Positions 18,337-25,609 of a stretch of 39,704 bases of DNA are shown here, piece by piece. Under the pieces are notes generated by a model that was not told the DNA's origin, searched no databases, and saw nothing but the letters and a program-made list of their open reading frames with translations. The number at the start of each line of letters is the position of its first letter. The stretch's first letter is position 1. A program made the translations under genes and the position numbers. Source of the DNA: Cyclobacterium xiamenense (GTDB lineage Bacteria; Bacteroidota; Bacteroidia; Cytophagales; Cyclobacteriaceae); the NCBI RefSeq assembly GCF_009467825.1, contig NZ_WIOK01000042.1, forward strand, positions 1-39,704, given 5' to 3'.

Positions 18337-19059
18337 ATGAAAGCAATGAAATTATCAGGTTTTATCCTAGCCGCCTCGCTATTGACCTTCGCTTGCGGAA
18401 AAAGTTCGGATACCGTAGAGACCACCGAAGCGCAGGAAGCTGCAGCGGCAACCGGTCAGACACTAAGCCTTGACCTGGGTAGCAGTAAGGTAAATTGGAG
18501 GGGATACAAGCCCACGGGACAGCACTTTGGTCTGATTCCGGTTACCGATGGAACACTTTCAATCGAGGGAGATGCCATTACCGCGGGCGAATTTTCTTTC
18601 GACATTACCGGTCTTGAAATTCACGATTTGGAAGAGGGAAGCGAAAATCACGGAAAACTGTGGAACCACCTGCAATCCGATGACTTTTTCGATGCTGCCA
18701 ACCATCCGAAAGCAACCTTTGTCATCACGGAGATCAGCCCATATGGAGCCGGAGATGCCATTGAAGATCAGGAGCAGTTTGAAACGGAAAACACCCCGAA
18801 AAGTGCTTCCGAAATTGCTCCGGACTCACCCACCCATTGGATAAGTGGCAACCTTACCATGAGGGGAAACACCAAAAACATCAAGTTTCCCGCTAGTGTA
18901 TCCATGGAAAATGGGATGATTACAGCGCAAGCCGGATTCAATATCGACCGAACTGCCTGGGGATTGTCCTACGGGGACGAAGCTACGGCCGTAGATAAAG
19001 CAAAAGATCAGTTTATTTACAACACGGTATCCGTAAATTTTGATATCAAAGCGAATTAA
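18337..19059 (+). CDS. YceI-family lipoprotein
   Basis: The 240-residue protein starts with a lipoprotein signal (MKAMKLSGFILAASLLTFAC, lipid-attachment Cys20, an imperfect but typical Bacteroidota lipobox). A short acidic linker follows, then a YceI domain (about residues 45-240): SSKVNWRGYKPTGQHFG, then NHGKLWNHLQSDDFFD, HPKATFVITE, and ending in an NIDRTAWGLSYG strand. YceI folds as a lipocalin-like barrel that binds long-chain isoprenoid or lipid molecules in the periplasm. Anchoring in the outer or inner membrane is inferred. A terminator follows at 19083-19111. No clear promoter match was found in the 153-base AT-rich upstream gap. Confidence 0.9.
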   Translation: MKAMKLSGFILAASLLTFACGKSSDTVETTEAQEAAAATGQTLSLDLGSSKVNWRGYKPTGQHFGLIPVTDGTLSIEGDAITAGEFSFDITGLEIHDLEEGSENHGKLWNHLQSDDFFDAANHPKATFVITEISPYGAGDAIEDQEQFETENTPKSASEIAPDSPTHWISGNLTMRGNTKNIKFPASVSMENGMITAQAGFNIDRTAWGLSYGDEATAVDKAKDQFIYNTVSVNFDIKAN

Positions 19060-19082
19060 GGAAGGGGATATTAGCTAGTTGC

Positions 19083-19111
19083 AAAGAGGGGGCTATAGGT
19101 CCCCTTTTTTT
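19083..19111 (+). terminator. Rho-independent terminator after the YceI gene
   Basis: AAAGAGGGG and CCCC plus a run of seven T (stem about 19083-19091 with 19101-19109, loop GCTATAGGT) lies 24 bases after the YceI stop. Confidence 0.75.
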
Positions 19112-19124
19112 AATTTCATTTTGC

Positions 19125-19132
19125 TATTTTTG
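19125..19132 (+). promoter_or_regulatory. Predicted -7 box just upstream of pabB
   Basis: TATTTTTG matches TAnnTTTG exactly and ends only five bases before the ATG at 19138. Transcription would begin at or beside the start codon, so the mRNA could be leaderless. No TTTG is found at the -33 position, so this is tentative. Confidence 0.35.
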
Positions 19133-19137
19133 CAGGC

Positions 19138-20454
19138 ATGTCCGAAATTGAAGCCAGCCTTACACTACCCATCGGTCCCTCGTGGGTCCAACAGATGCTG
19201 GTATGGGGAGCAATTCACTTTCGGTTTTATGGTTATTTCCATGCCAACGGTATCGACTATCCCCAGGGAGCCTTCGAACAGGTTTTTTACGGAGGAAACC
19301 AGGCGGTTTCGCTGGAAAATTTAGCCGATTTGCCGGCAGATAGGCCAAAAATCGGCATCCTTTCCTACGACCAGAAAAACAACTACGAGCGGCTGAATAG
19401 CCGGAATATTCCCTGGATCGATTGCCCCGATAGTCGGTTTTTCAGCCCGGAGGTAACCATTCGTTTCACGGCTGATTCAGCCGAGATTACCGGCAAAGAC
19501 CCGGAAAGGATCGCCGCGGCAATCGCATCCACCCGCTTGCGAACAACCGACAGCCCGGAGGGCTTCTCGCTTCATTCCTCCCATGACCAGGAGTCCTATA
19601 CCCGCCTGTTCACCAACATCCAAAACCATATTCTGGAGGGAGATATTTACGAGCTGAATTTCTGCATGGATTTCCACGGAAAGCTACCGGTTTGCGAACC
19701 GGAACGCGTCTACCTGGAGCTCTGTGCCCAGTCCCCCATGCCCTTTAGCGCCCTGTTTAAAGCCGATGACTTGTACCTATGTGCGGCCTCTCCCGAACGG
19801 TTTTTGAAAAAACAGGGGAACCTCCTGCTTTCCCAACCAATCAAAGGGAGTGTAAAAAGGGGCGACAGTCCGGAGGAGGATGCTTTCTTGAAAAAAAAAT
19901 TGGCGGAAAGTGAGAAGGAACGCGCCGAAAATCTCATGATTGTAGATTTGATGCGAAATGATTTGTCCCGCGTCGCTGAAACCGGCTCTGTCTCCGTGGA
20001 CGAACTGTTCGGTATTTATTCTTTCCAACGGATTACCCAAATGATTTCCACGGTCAGTTGCCGGCTTCGACCAGGAACTACGTTTGAGGAAATTGTGTCA
20101 AAAACCTTCCCCATGGGAAGCATGACGGGAGCCCCAAAAGTCCGGTCCATGGAACTGATCGAAGCCTACGAATCCTTTAAGCGGTCCTGGTTTTCGGGCG
20201 CTCTGGGCTACATTAATCCCTCGGGAGATTTTGACTTTTGCGTAGTAATTCGCAGCATCGTGATCAATCAAGCGGATCGTTCGTTCTATTTCGGGGTGGG
20301 CAGTGCGATCACATTGGATGCCAATGCCACCGAAGAATACCAGGAATGCCAGCTAAAAGCCGCCCCGATCATCCAAGCCTTGACCAAATTGTATCCATCA
20401 ACTAATTCCCAACGTAATGGCAACACTAAACCAGATTCTGAAAAGCGTTATTGA
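19138..20454 (+). CDS. pabB: Aminodeoxychorismate synthase component I (chorismate-binding family)
   Basis: A 438-residue chorismate-utilising enzyme. The C-terminal catalytic domain (about 165-425) contains QPIKGSVKRG near 235, where the Lys of the PIKG motif is the hallmark of PabB; anthranilate synthase has Ala there. It also has RAENLMIVDLMRNDLSRVA, the FPMGSMTGAPKVRSMELIE block near 325, and FYFGVGSAITLDANATEEY at the end. It makes 4-amino-4-deoxychorismate for p-aminobenzoate and folate. The start at 19138 retains the N-terminal segment MLVWGAIHFRFYGYFHANGI common to family members. No glutaminase (PabA) or lyase (PabC) gene is next to it. Its last 38 bases overlap the start of gdhA in another frame. 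Confidence 0.88.
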   Translation: MSEIEASLTLPIGPSWVQQMLVWGAIHFRFYGYFHANGIDYPQGAFEQVFYGGNQAVSLENLADLPADRPKIGILSYDQKNNYERLNSRNIPWIDCPDSRFFSPEVTIRFTADSAEITGKDPERIAAAIASTRLRTTDSPEGFSLHSSHDQESYTRLFTNIQNHILEGDIYELNFCMDFHGKLPVCEPERVYLELCAQSPMPFSALFKADDLYLCAASPERFLKKQGNLLLSQPIKGSVKRGDSPEEDAFLKKKLAESEKERAENLMIVDLMRNDLSRVAETGSVSVDELFGIYSFQRITQMISTVSCRLRPGTTFEEIVSKTFPMGSMTGAPKVRSMELIEAYESFKRSWFSGALGYINPSGDFDFCVVIRSIVINQADRSFYFGVGSAITLDANATEEYQECQLKAAPIIQALTKLYPSTNSQRNGNTKPDSEKRY

Positions 20455-21766
20455 AAAAAACCCCAACGAGCCTGAGTTCCATCAGGCGGTGGAGGAGGTG
20501 TTTGACAGTGTACTTCCGGTACTTAAAAATCAGCGTGACTACGTGGATGCCAGACTTTTTGAACGCATCTGCGAACCCGAGCGCATCATTTCCTTTCGGG
20601 TATGCTGGACAGACGATCGGGGTCAGGTGCAGGTCAACCGGGGATACCGGGTGCAGATGAATAGCGCATTGGGTCCGTACAAAGGGGGGCTTCGGTTTCA
20701 CCCGAGTGTCAACCAGAGTATTTTAAAGTTTCTCGCGTTTGAACAGATTTTTAAGAATGCGCTGACGGGGTTGCCATTAGGGGCAGGTAAAGGCGGTGCC
20801 GACTTTGACCCAAAAGGGAAATCGGATGGGGAAGTCATGCGCTTTTGTCAGGCCTGGATGATGGAAGCCTACCGGCACATCGGTCATTTTACCGACGTAC
20901 CCGCCGGAGATATCGGCGTGGGCGAACGAGAAATCGGCTACTTATTTGGTACCTACAAAAAAATACAAAACGAGTTTCAAGGTGTCCTGACCGGCAAAGG
21001 ACTGGACTGGGGCGGCTCCTTCCTGCGTCCGGAGGCCACCGGATACGGTCTCATCCATTTTGCTCATTTCATGCTGACGGAAGTAGATGCCACCTTGGAA
21101 AACAAGGTGTGCCTGGTATCCGGCGCAGGTAACGTTTCCCAATTCGCCATCGAAAAATTGCTGCAAGAAGGGGCAAAAGTGGTCGGTTTTTCGGATTCCA
21201 CCGGCTTCATTCACGATCCGGATGGCATGACGGAAGACAAGTTGCGTTTTTTAAAGAAGATCAAAAACGGGCAGCGTAAAAGTATTTCTGCATTTGCTGA
21301 TAACTACAAATCGGCAGTCTATACCCCCGCTGGTGAAAAAAATATCTGGACCCTACCGGCGGATTGTGCCTTTCCCTGTGCCACCCAAAACGAACTGGAC
21401 GAAAACGATGCCAAAACGCTCCGGGAAAATGGCCTGACCCTGCTGGCCGAAGGAGCGAACATGCCTTGCACACCCAAAGCCATCAACTACTTGCAACGAT
21501 CCAAGGTGCTCTACGGACCCGGAAAGGCTTCCAATGCGGGGGGAGTGGCCGTATCGGGACTGGAGATGACCCAGAACCGAATGGGGCGCTACTGGAGCAA
21601 ACAGGACCTGGAAAAAGAACTTCGCATCATCATGAAAGACATTCATGAAAAGTGCCTGGAAACCATCGCAACCCATGGACTCACCGATCAGGACTACCTG
21701 AATGCGGCAAATATTGGGGCCTTCGAAAAAGTAGCCAACGCCATGAATGCCCAGGGAACCGTCTAA
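20417..21766 (+). CDS. gdhA: NADP-type glutamate dehydrogenase
   Basis: The 449-residue hexameric-type dehydrogenase interconverts 2-oxoglutarate plus ammonia and glutamate in the cytosol. Substrate-binding motifs are GPYKGGLRFHP (about residues 90-100) and GLPLGAGKGGADFDPKGKSD (about 117-136, including the catalytic Lys). DVPAGDIGVGEREIGYLFG follows, and the NAD(P)-binding Rossmann motif VSGAGNVSQFAIEKL is near 233-247, with the GSNMPCTP-like segment EGANMPCTPKAIN. Length and motifs fit the roughly 450-residue family used mainly for ammonia assimilation. The ATG lies inside the last codons of pabB, so the two genes may be translationally linked. Confidence 0.96.
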   Translation: MATLNQILKSVIEKNPNEPEFHQAVEEVFDSVLPVLKNQRDYVDARLFERICEPERIISFRVCWTDDRGQVQVNRGYRVQMNSALGPYKGGLRFHPSVNQSILKFLAFEQIFKNALTGLPLGAGKGGADFDPKGKSDGEVMRFCQAWMMEAYRHIGHFTDVPAGDIGVGEREIGYLFGTYKKIQNEFQGVLTGKGLDWGGSFLRPEATGYGLIHFAHFMLTEVDATLENKVCLVSGAGNVSQFAIEKLLQEGAKVVGFSDSTGFIHDPDGMTEDKLRFLKKIKNGQRKSISAFADNYKSAVYTPAGEKNIWTLPADCAFPCATQNELDENDAKTLRENGLTLLAEGANMPCTPKAINYLQRSKVLYGPGKASNAGGVAVSGLEMTQNRMGRYWSKQDLEKELRIIMKDIHEKCLETIATHGLTDQDYLNAANIGAFEKVANAMNAQGTV

Positions 21767-21774
21767 GGAGTGTG

Positions 21775-22842
21775 ATGACTGCCTACCGGAAAATCATACA
21801 CGTGGACATGGATGCGTTTTTCGCTTCGGTAGAGCAATTGGATCATCCGGAATACCGGGGAAAACCCCTGGCCGTAGGCGGAAATCGGGAACGCGGCGTG
21901 GTGGCTGCTGCCAGTTACGAAGCCCGGAAATTTGGCGTACGATCGGCCATGCCTTCCCGATTGGCGGCACAAAAATGCCCCAACCTTATTTTCGTTCCGC
22001 CCCGTTTTGACCGGTACAAGGAGATTTCCCGGGTCATTCGAAAAATCTTTCTGGAGTTTACAGACCTGGTAGAACCGTTGTCCCTGGATGAAGCTTTTCT
22101 GGATGTAACCAACAATCATTTCGCACTTCCCTACGCTACCCAGATCGCCAAAGCCATCCGGCACCGCATTTTCTTGGAAACCGGACTCACCGCATCGGCA
22201 GGTATTTCGTACAATAAATTTTTGGCCAAAGTAGCTTCTGACCTAAATAAACCGAATGGACAGGCGGTCATCCCTCCGGAAAAAGCAGAGGCCTTTCTTG
22301 AAAAACTACCGATCGAAAAGTTTTTCGGTATTGGCAAAGTGACGGCAGAAAAAATGAAAGCACTGGGCATTCATTGTGGACGGGACCTAAAAGCCTATTC
22401 CCTGGTATTCCTCACCCGAAGATTTGGAAAATCCGGCCGGCACTATTACGATATCGTTCGGGGGATTCACGAAAGCGAAGTGAAACCAGACCGGATTCGA
22501 AAATCACTGGGTGTTGAAAATACCTTTGAAAAAGACCTGCTGACCAGCAGCTCGGTCGCCGAAACGCTCACAAACAAAATCCTTCCGGAATTTTTTCGCC
22601 GGCTGCAGCAGTCGCAAACCGCAGGAAGAACCCTGACCCTGAAGATCAAATACAATGATTTTACGGTCCATACCCGCAGCAGGACCTTTCCGGAAGCCAT
22701 TCCTCCCGGTAGCATGGAAGCCCTCGCGTTGGAGCTGATCAGGCAAGAGGAGCTTTCGGGCCCCGTGCGCCTGCTGGGAATCAGCCTCTCGAATCTCATC
22801 CGGCCAGATGATCCAGGCAGACAGTTGCGCTTTTCCTACTAA
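21775..22842 (+). CDS. dinB: DNA polymerase IV (Y-family translesion polymerase)
   Basis: A 355-residue Y-family polymerase. The catalytic Asp residues are in IHVDMDAFFASVEQLDHPEY (residues 7-26) and SLDEAFLDVT (about 102-111). Other landmarks are GVVAAASYEARKFGV, the TASAGISYNKFLAKVASD palm helix and the helix-hairpin-helix region IEKFFGIGKVTAEKMKALGI, ending with a little-finger domain. It has no obvious C-terminal clamp-binding extension beyond RPDDPGRQLRFSY. The start ATG at 21775 is set by AAGGAG five bases ahead, just after the gdhA stop; an upstream in-frame ATG at 21652 lies inside gdhA and encodes no family sequence. Role: error-prone bypass of DNA lesions. Confidence 0.96.
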   Translation: MTAYRKIIHVDMDAFFASVEQLDHPEYRGKPLAVGGNRERGVVAAASYEARKFGVRSAMPSRLAAQKCPNLIFVPPRFDRYKEISRVIRKIFLEFTDLVEPLSLDEAFLDVTNNHFALPYATQIAKAIRHRIFLETGLTASAGISYNKFLAKVASDLNKPNGQAVIPPEKAEAFLEKLPIEKFFGIGKVTAEKMKALGIHCGRDLKAYSLVFLTRRFGKSGRHYYDIVRGIHESEVKPDRIRKSLGVENTFEKDLLTSSSVAETLTNKILPEFFRRLQQSQTAGRTLTLKIKYNDFTVHTRSRTFPEAIPPGSMEALALELIRQEELSGPVRLLGISLSNLIRPDDPGRQLRFSY

Positions 22843-22887
22843 ACCCGCCAGCAGCGATACCTTGTTCCCCTCAACCCATTCCTCCGG

Positions 22888-23036
22888 CTACAACGGCAGG
22901 TTCTTAAAAATGCAGTAACCATCCCACTTGCCTTCTTTACGGAATATCCGCTTAGGTTTCAAGATGGGGCAAGAAGCCACGGATTCGGCACCAATCTTGT
23001 ACCGGAGATAGAAAAAAAGTAGGACAATGACAATGA
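22888..23036 (-). pseudogene. Possible gene remnant or start-less small membrane protein
   Basis: The minus strand has an open frame ending at TAG (22890-22888) with coding-like composition: a hydrophobic stretch (VIVIVLLFFYLRYKIGAES) followed by a basic soluble tail (CPILKPKRIFRKEGKWDGYC). The frame runs back to a stop near 23039 without ATG, GTG or TTG, so no ordinary start exists. It overlaps the start of the plus-strand small gene at 23027. It may be the decayed 3' end of a gene, or chance. Confidence 0.25.
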
Positions 23037-23233
23037 CAACCTATCAAAAGTACCTCGATTTTGGATTGAAATACGGCATCCCATTGGCCGTACTATTGGC
23101 TACCCTCTCCATGAAAAAAGCAAAAGGGCTGGGCAACCTGGCGGTATTTGCATTGGTAACTCCCGCGATGCTGGGATACCTGTACAGCCTGAAACGGGCC
23201 AAAGCAATTCTGCAGGAAAATTCCGACCAGTAA
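23027..23233 (+). CDS. Small hydrophobic membrane protein
   Basis: A 68-residue protein with two hydrophobic segments (about residues 13-28, YGIPLAVLLATLSM, and 35-52, NLAVFALVTPAMLGYLYSL), separated and followed by Lys/Arg-rich segments, suggesting a two-span inner-membrane protein. I do not recognise the family. Two ATGs compete: 23027 and 23033. AGGA at 23021-23024 is better spaced from 23033, which would give 66 residues. It stands alone between dinB and the sulfurtransferase gene. Confidence 0.5.
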   Translation: MTMTTYQKYLDFGLKYGIPLAVLLATLSMKKAKGLGNLAVFALVTPAMLGYLYSLKRAKAILQENSDQ

Positions 23234-23590
23234 ACGAGCTCTTGAGTCGCGCATGCTGCTTTTCTGGAGGCGGGGGCTTTTGGTGTATTTTGCCAAATTA
23301 CTAGCGGACCAAAGCTCCTCGAATGGCAATTGTTCCGCTGACCATTCATTACCGGGTTCCAAAAACCATTTCTACAAAGGGCCATTCCCAGCGCAATTGG
23401 CGACATCCGAGCGGCACCGGGACAACCTATTCGGCCCCTACTGCCAACTATAGTGGATCTATGCCCTGTCCAGTTTCCCGACAGGGCCCGGCTGAATTTG
23501 CTCATTTTGGGGGAATTACTCCCCATATCTGAGTTTTAGCGGTTATCTTTGGCGGATACGATAGATGTACCACCTCAAACAACCTAAAAA
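23234..23590. other. 357-base gap with a palindrome and a promoter-like box
   Basis: No convincing gene is visible. Short frames on both strands lack family signatures. The stretch holds a hairpin with arms GCCCTGTC (23463-23470) and GACAGGGC (23480-23487) without a U-tract, a small palindrome GGGGAATTACTCCCC (23510-23524), and TATCTTTG at 23544-23551. The last matches the -7 promoter consensus 39 bases before the sulfurtransferase start but lacks a good -33 partner. Confidence 0.5.
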
Positions 23591-24433
23591 ATGAAAACCG
23601 GAAGTCAACCCTTGATCCCTCCTACCGTCCTGGCAGCGCTGGTAAAGGACCCTGCAGTGGTGCTGGTAGATGCCCGTTTTGACAAAGAAGCCTATAAAAA
23701 GCAACACCTTCGTGGCGCGATTCACGTCGCTTTAAACGAGGACTTGTCCGATATCAAAGAAAACCCTGCTGCCGGAGGAAGGCATCCCCTCCCCACGCCA
23801 ACGGACTTCGGCAAAACTCTGGGCAAACTGGGAATCCGTCCGGAAAGCCGGGTCATTGTTTACGATGACAAGCAGGGCGGTATGTCTGCTGCCCGGTTCT
23901 GGTGGATGTTGACGGCCGTTGGACATACCCAGGTACAGGTAGTGGATGGGGGACTGCAAGCGGCGGTGTCCGCAGGATTCCCAACGGCCTCCGGTGAAGA
24001 AATCCCGACACCAGGACCCGCCTATCCGGTACAGCAGTGGCAGTTGCCCCTGGCGGACATGGAAGAGGTGGGAGCGAAGGCCGGCGCAGAAGACTGCCGG
24101 GTGATCGACGTACGCGAGGCTGTGCGCTACTCCGGGGCCACCGAACCCATTGACCTGGTGGCTGGTCACATACCTGGAGCCATAAATGTACCTTTCTCAG
24201 AAAACCTGGGAGCGGATGGCTTCTTTCTGCCCGCAGACACCCTCAAAGCAAAATACCAGGAAGTGCTTGCCGGCATTTCTCCGGAAAACACCGCGATACA
24301 CTGCGGGTCGGGTGTCACCGCCTGCCACACCTTATTGGCACTGGCGCATGCCGGGCTGGAAATCCCCAAACTCTACGTGGGTTCCTGGAGCGAATGGTCC
24401 CGAAACAACCGTCCCATCGCCACAGAAAAATGA
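23591..24433 (+). CDS. Tandem-rhodanese sulfurtransferase (thiosulfate / 3-mercaptopyruvate type)
   Basis: A 280-residue protein of two rhodanese domains: an inactive N-terminal one (about 8-130, VLVDARFDKEAYKKQHLRGAIHV) and a catalytic C-terminal one (about 160-275). The active-site loop CGSGVTAC places the persulfide-carrying Cys238. CGSGVTA is the form more typical of 3-mercaptopyruvate sulfurtransferase, whereas thiosulfate sulfurtransferases usually have CRKGVTA. The DxR motif VIDVREAVRY is present. It transfers sulfane sulfur to an acceptor in the cytosol. Its stop overlaps the start of the HipA-like kinase gene by four bases (ATGA), suggesting an operon. Confidence 0.92.
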   Translation: MKTGSQPLIPPTVLAALVKDPAVVLVDARFDKEAYKKQHLRGAIHVALNEDLSDIKENPAAGGRHPLPTPTDFGKTLGKLGIRPESRVIVYDDKQGGMSAARFWWMLTAVGHTQVQVVDGGLQAAVSAGFPTASGEEIPTPGPAYPVQQWQLPLADMEEVGAKAGAEDCRVIDVREAVRYSGATEPIDLVAGHIPGAINVPFSENLGADGFFLPADTLKAKYQEVLAGISPENTAIHCGSGVTACHTLLALAHAGLEIPKLYVGSWSEWSRNNRPIATEK

Positions 24434-25221
24434 ACGAAGTAGCACTCCGTACGGTACAGGTCATGCAATACAAAATGCCTTTGCGTGAGGGAGGCTCCCT
24501 GCCCGCCCTGGCCCAGGCAGACGACGGCTTTAACTACGTGATCAAATTCCGAGGCGCCGGACAACGGGAAAAGGCCTTACTGGCGGAACTGTTGGGTGGA
24601 GAAATCGCCCGGTTATTGGGATTCAAGGTACCGGAGTTGGTCTTTGCCCGGCTGGACCCGGCATTTGGCCAAACGGAGGGAGACGAAGAAATCCAGGACT
24701 TATTGAAAAGCAGCCAGGGATTGAATCTGGGGCTTCATTTCTTATCCGCAGCGGTCAATTTTGATCCGGCAGCCGATGCGGTTTCAAGCGAACTGGCATC
24801 GGCCGTCGTCTGGCTGGATGCCTACATTACCAACGTGGACCGAACCTTTCGGAATACCAACATGCTGATGTGGCACCGGGAACTGTGGCTGATCGACCAT
24901 GGCGCCTCCTTTATTTTTCACCATACCTGGGAAAACTGGGAAAAACACGCCAAAAGCCCTTTCCCCCTGATCAAAGATCACGTGTTATTGCCCCGGGCCG
25001 GAGAATTGGAAAAAGCCGACGAGAAGTTCAGACAACTACTTACCCCAGAGGCACTCTGGAACATCGTCCAATCCCTACCCGGGGAATGGCTGGAAGCCAT
25101 GGGAGAAACCGGAGCAATGGAAGACTGGAAGCAGGTGTATACGGATTTTCTATTGCTCCGGCTCAAGCATTCGGAAACCTTTTTAAACGAAGCACAGCAT
25201 GCCAGAAAAGCACTTGTATGA
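24430..25221 (+). CDS. HipA-like kinase family protein
   Basis: A 263-residue protein with the core of a HipA-type Ser/Thr kinase and without the N-terminal subdomain of full HipA. Visible motifs are the nucleotide-binding Lys39 in FNYVIKFRG, a helix REKALLAELLGGEIARLLGF (46-65), the catalytic loop TNVDRTFRNTNM with Asp137 and Asn142/Asn144, and a metal-binding Asp156 in LIDHGASF (replacing the DFG-like motif). It matches the family annotated as HipA-like kinase, commonly paired with DUF3037, as here, where the DUF3037 gene overlaps its end by 23 bases. The phosphorylation target is unknown. The start ATG at 24430 overlaps the sulfurtransferase stop. Confidence 0.82.
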   Translation: MNEVALRTVQVMQYKMPLREGGSLPALAQADDGFNYVIKFRGAGQREKALLAELLGGEIARLLGFKVPELVFARLDPAFGQTEGDEEIQDLLKSSQGLNLGLHFLSAAVNFDPAADAVSSELASAVVWLDAYITNVDRTFRNTNMLMWHRELWLIDHGASFIFHHTWENWEKHAKSPFPLIKDHVLLPRAGELEKADEKFRQLLTPEALWNIVQSLPGEWLEAMGETGAMEDWKQVYTDFLLLRLKHSETFLNEAQHARKALV

Positions 25222-25582
25222 GTATGCCATCATTCGGGTAGTGCCCCGGGTGGAGAAGGAGGAATTCATCAACGTGGGCGTGGTCCTTTGCTCCATACAG
25301 CAGCAATACCTCCGCTGTACCGCGGTCCTGAACGAACAAAAACTAAAAGCGCTGGACCCCGAGACCGATACGGAAACGATCCGAAAACACCTCCAGGCAT
25401 TCATACAGGTATGTGAGGGGAAAAATGCCAACAGCCCCATTTCCAAGGAACCCATCGCTTCCCGCTTTCGCTGGCTGACCGCTGTCCGAAGTTCCATCAT
25501 CCAAACTTCCCGACCCCATCCAGGGATTTCCCCCGATTTGGACGAAACCGTGGATGCCCTGCTGAAAGCCTACGTGCAGTAA
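25199..25582 (+). CDS. DUF3037 family protein
   Basis: The 127-residue protein shows the DUF3037 pattern: an N-terminal EYAIIRVVPRVEKEEFINVG strand-helix block (residues 8-27), followed by VVLCSIQQQYLRCTAVLNE, and a conserved ending around FRWLTAVRSSIIQTSRPHPG (about 90-109). The function of the family is not established. It overlaps the HipA-like kinase gene by 23 bases, so the two are very probably translated together. Whether it is a substrate, partner or inhibitor of the kinase is open. The 381-bp repeat array begins 27 bases after its stop. Confidence 0.85.
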   Translation: MPEKHLYEYAIIRVVPRVEKEEFINVGVVLCSIQQQYLRCTAVLNEQKLKALDPETDTETIRKHLQAFIQVCEGKNANSPISKEPIASRFRWLTAVRSSIIQTSRPHPGISPDLDETVDALLKAYVQ

Positions 25583-25609
25583 GTCCTCCACGAGCAATCC
25601 GGCGACCGA

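Noticed and set aside
21652-21774. N-terminal extension of DNA polymerase IV from ATG at 21652
   Set aside because: It lies entirely within gdhA in another frame, and ATG at 21775 has an AAGGAG site and the conserved family start.
23044-23526. 160-codon minus-strand frame over the small membrane gene and gap
   Set aside because: Antisense composition with no family features; the plus-strand 68-residue gene with a hydrophobic two-span pattern is more plausible.
24430-25582. Classical HipBA toxin-antitoxin module
   Set aside because: There is no HipB-like helix-turn-helix protein, and the kinase lacks the HipA N-terminal subdomain; it belongs to the shorter HipA-like group paired with DUF3037.
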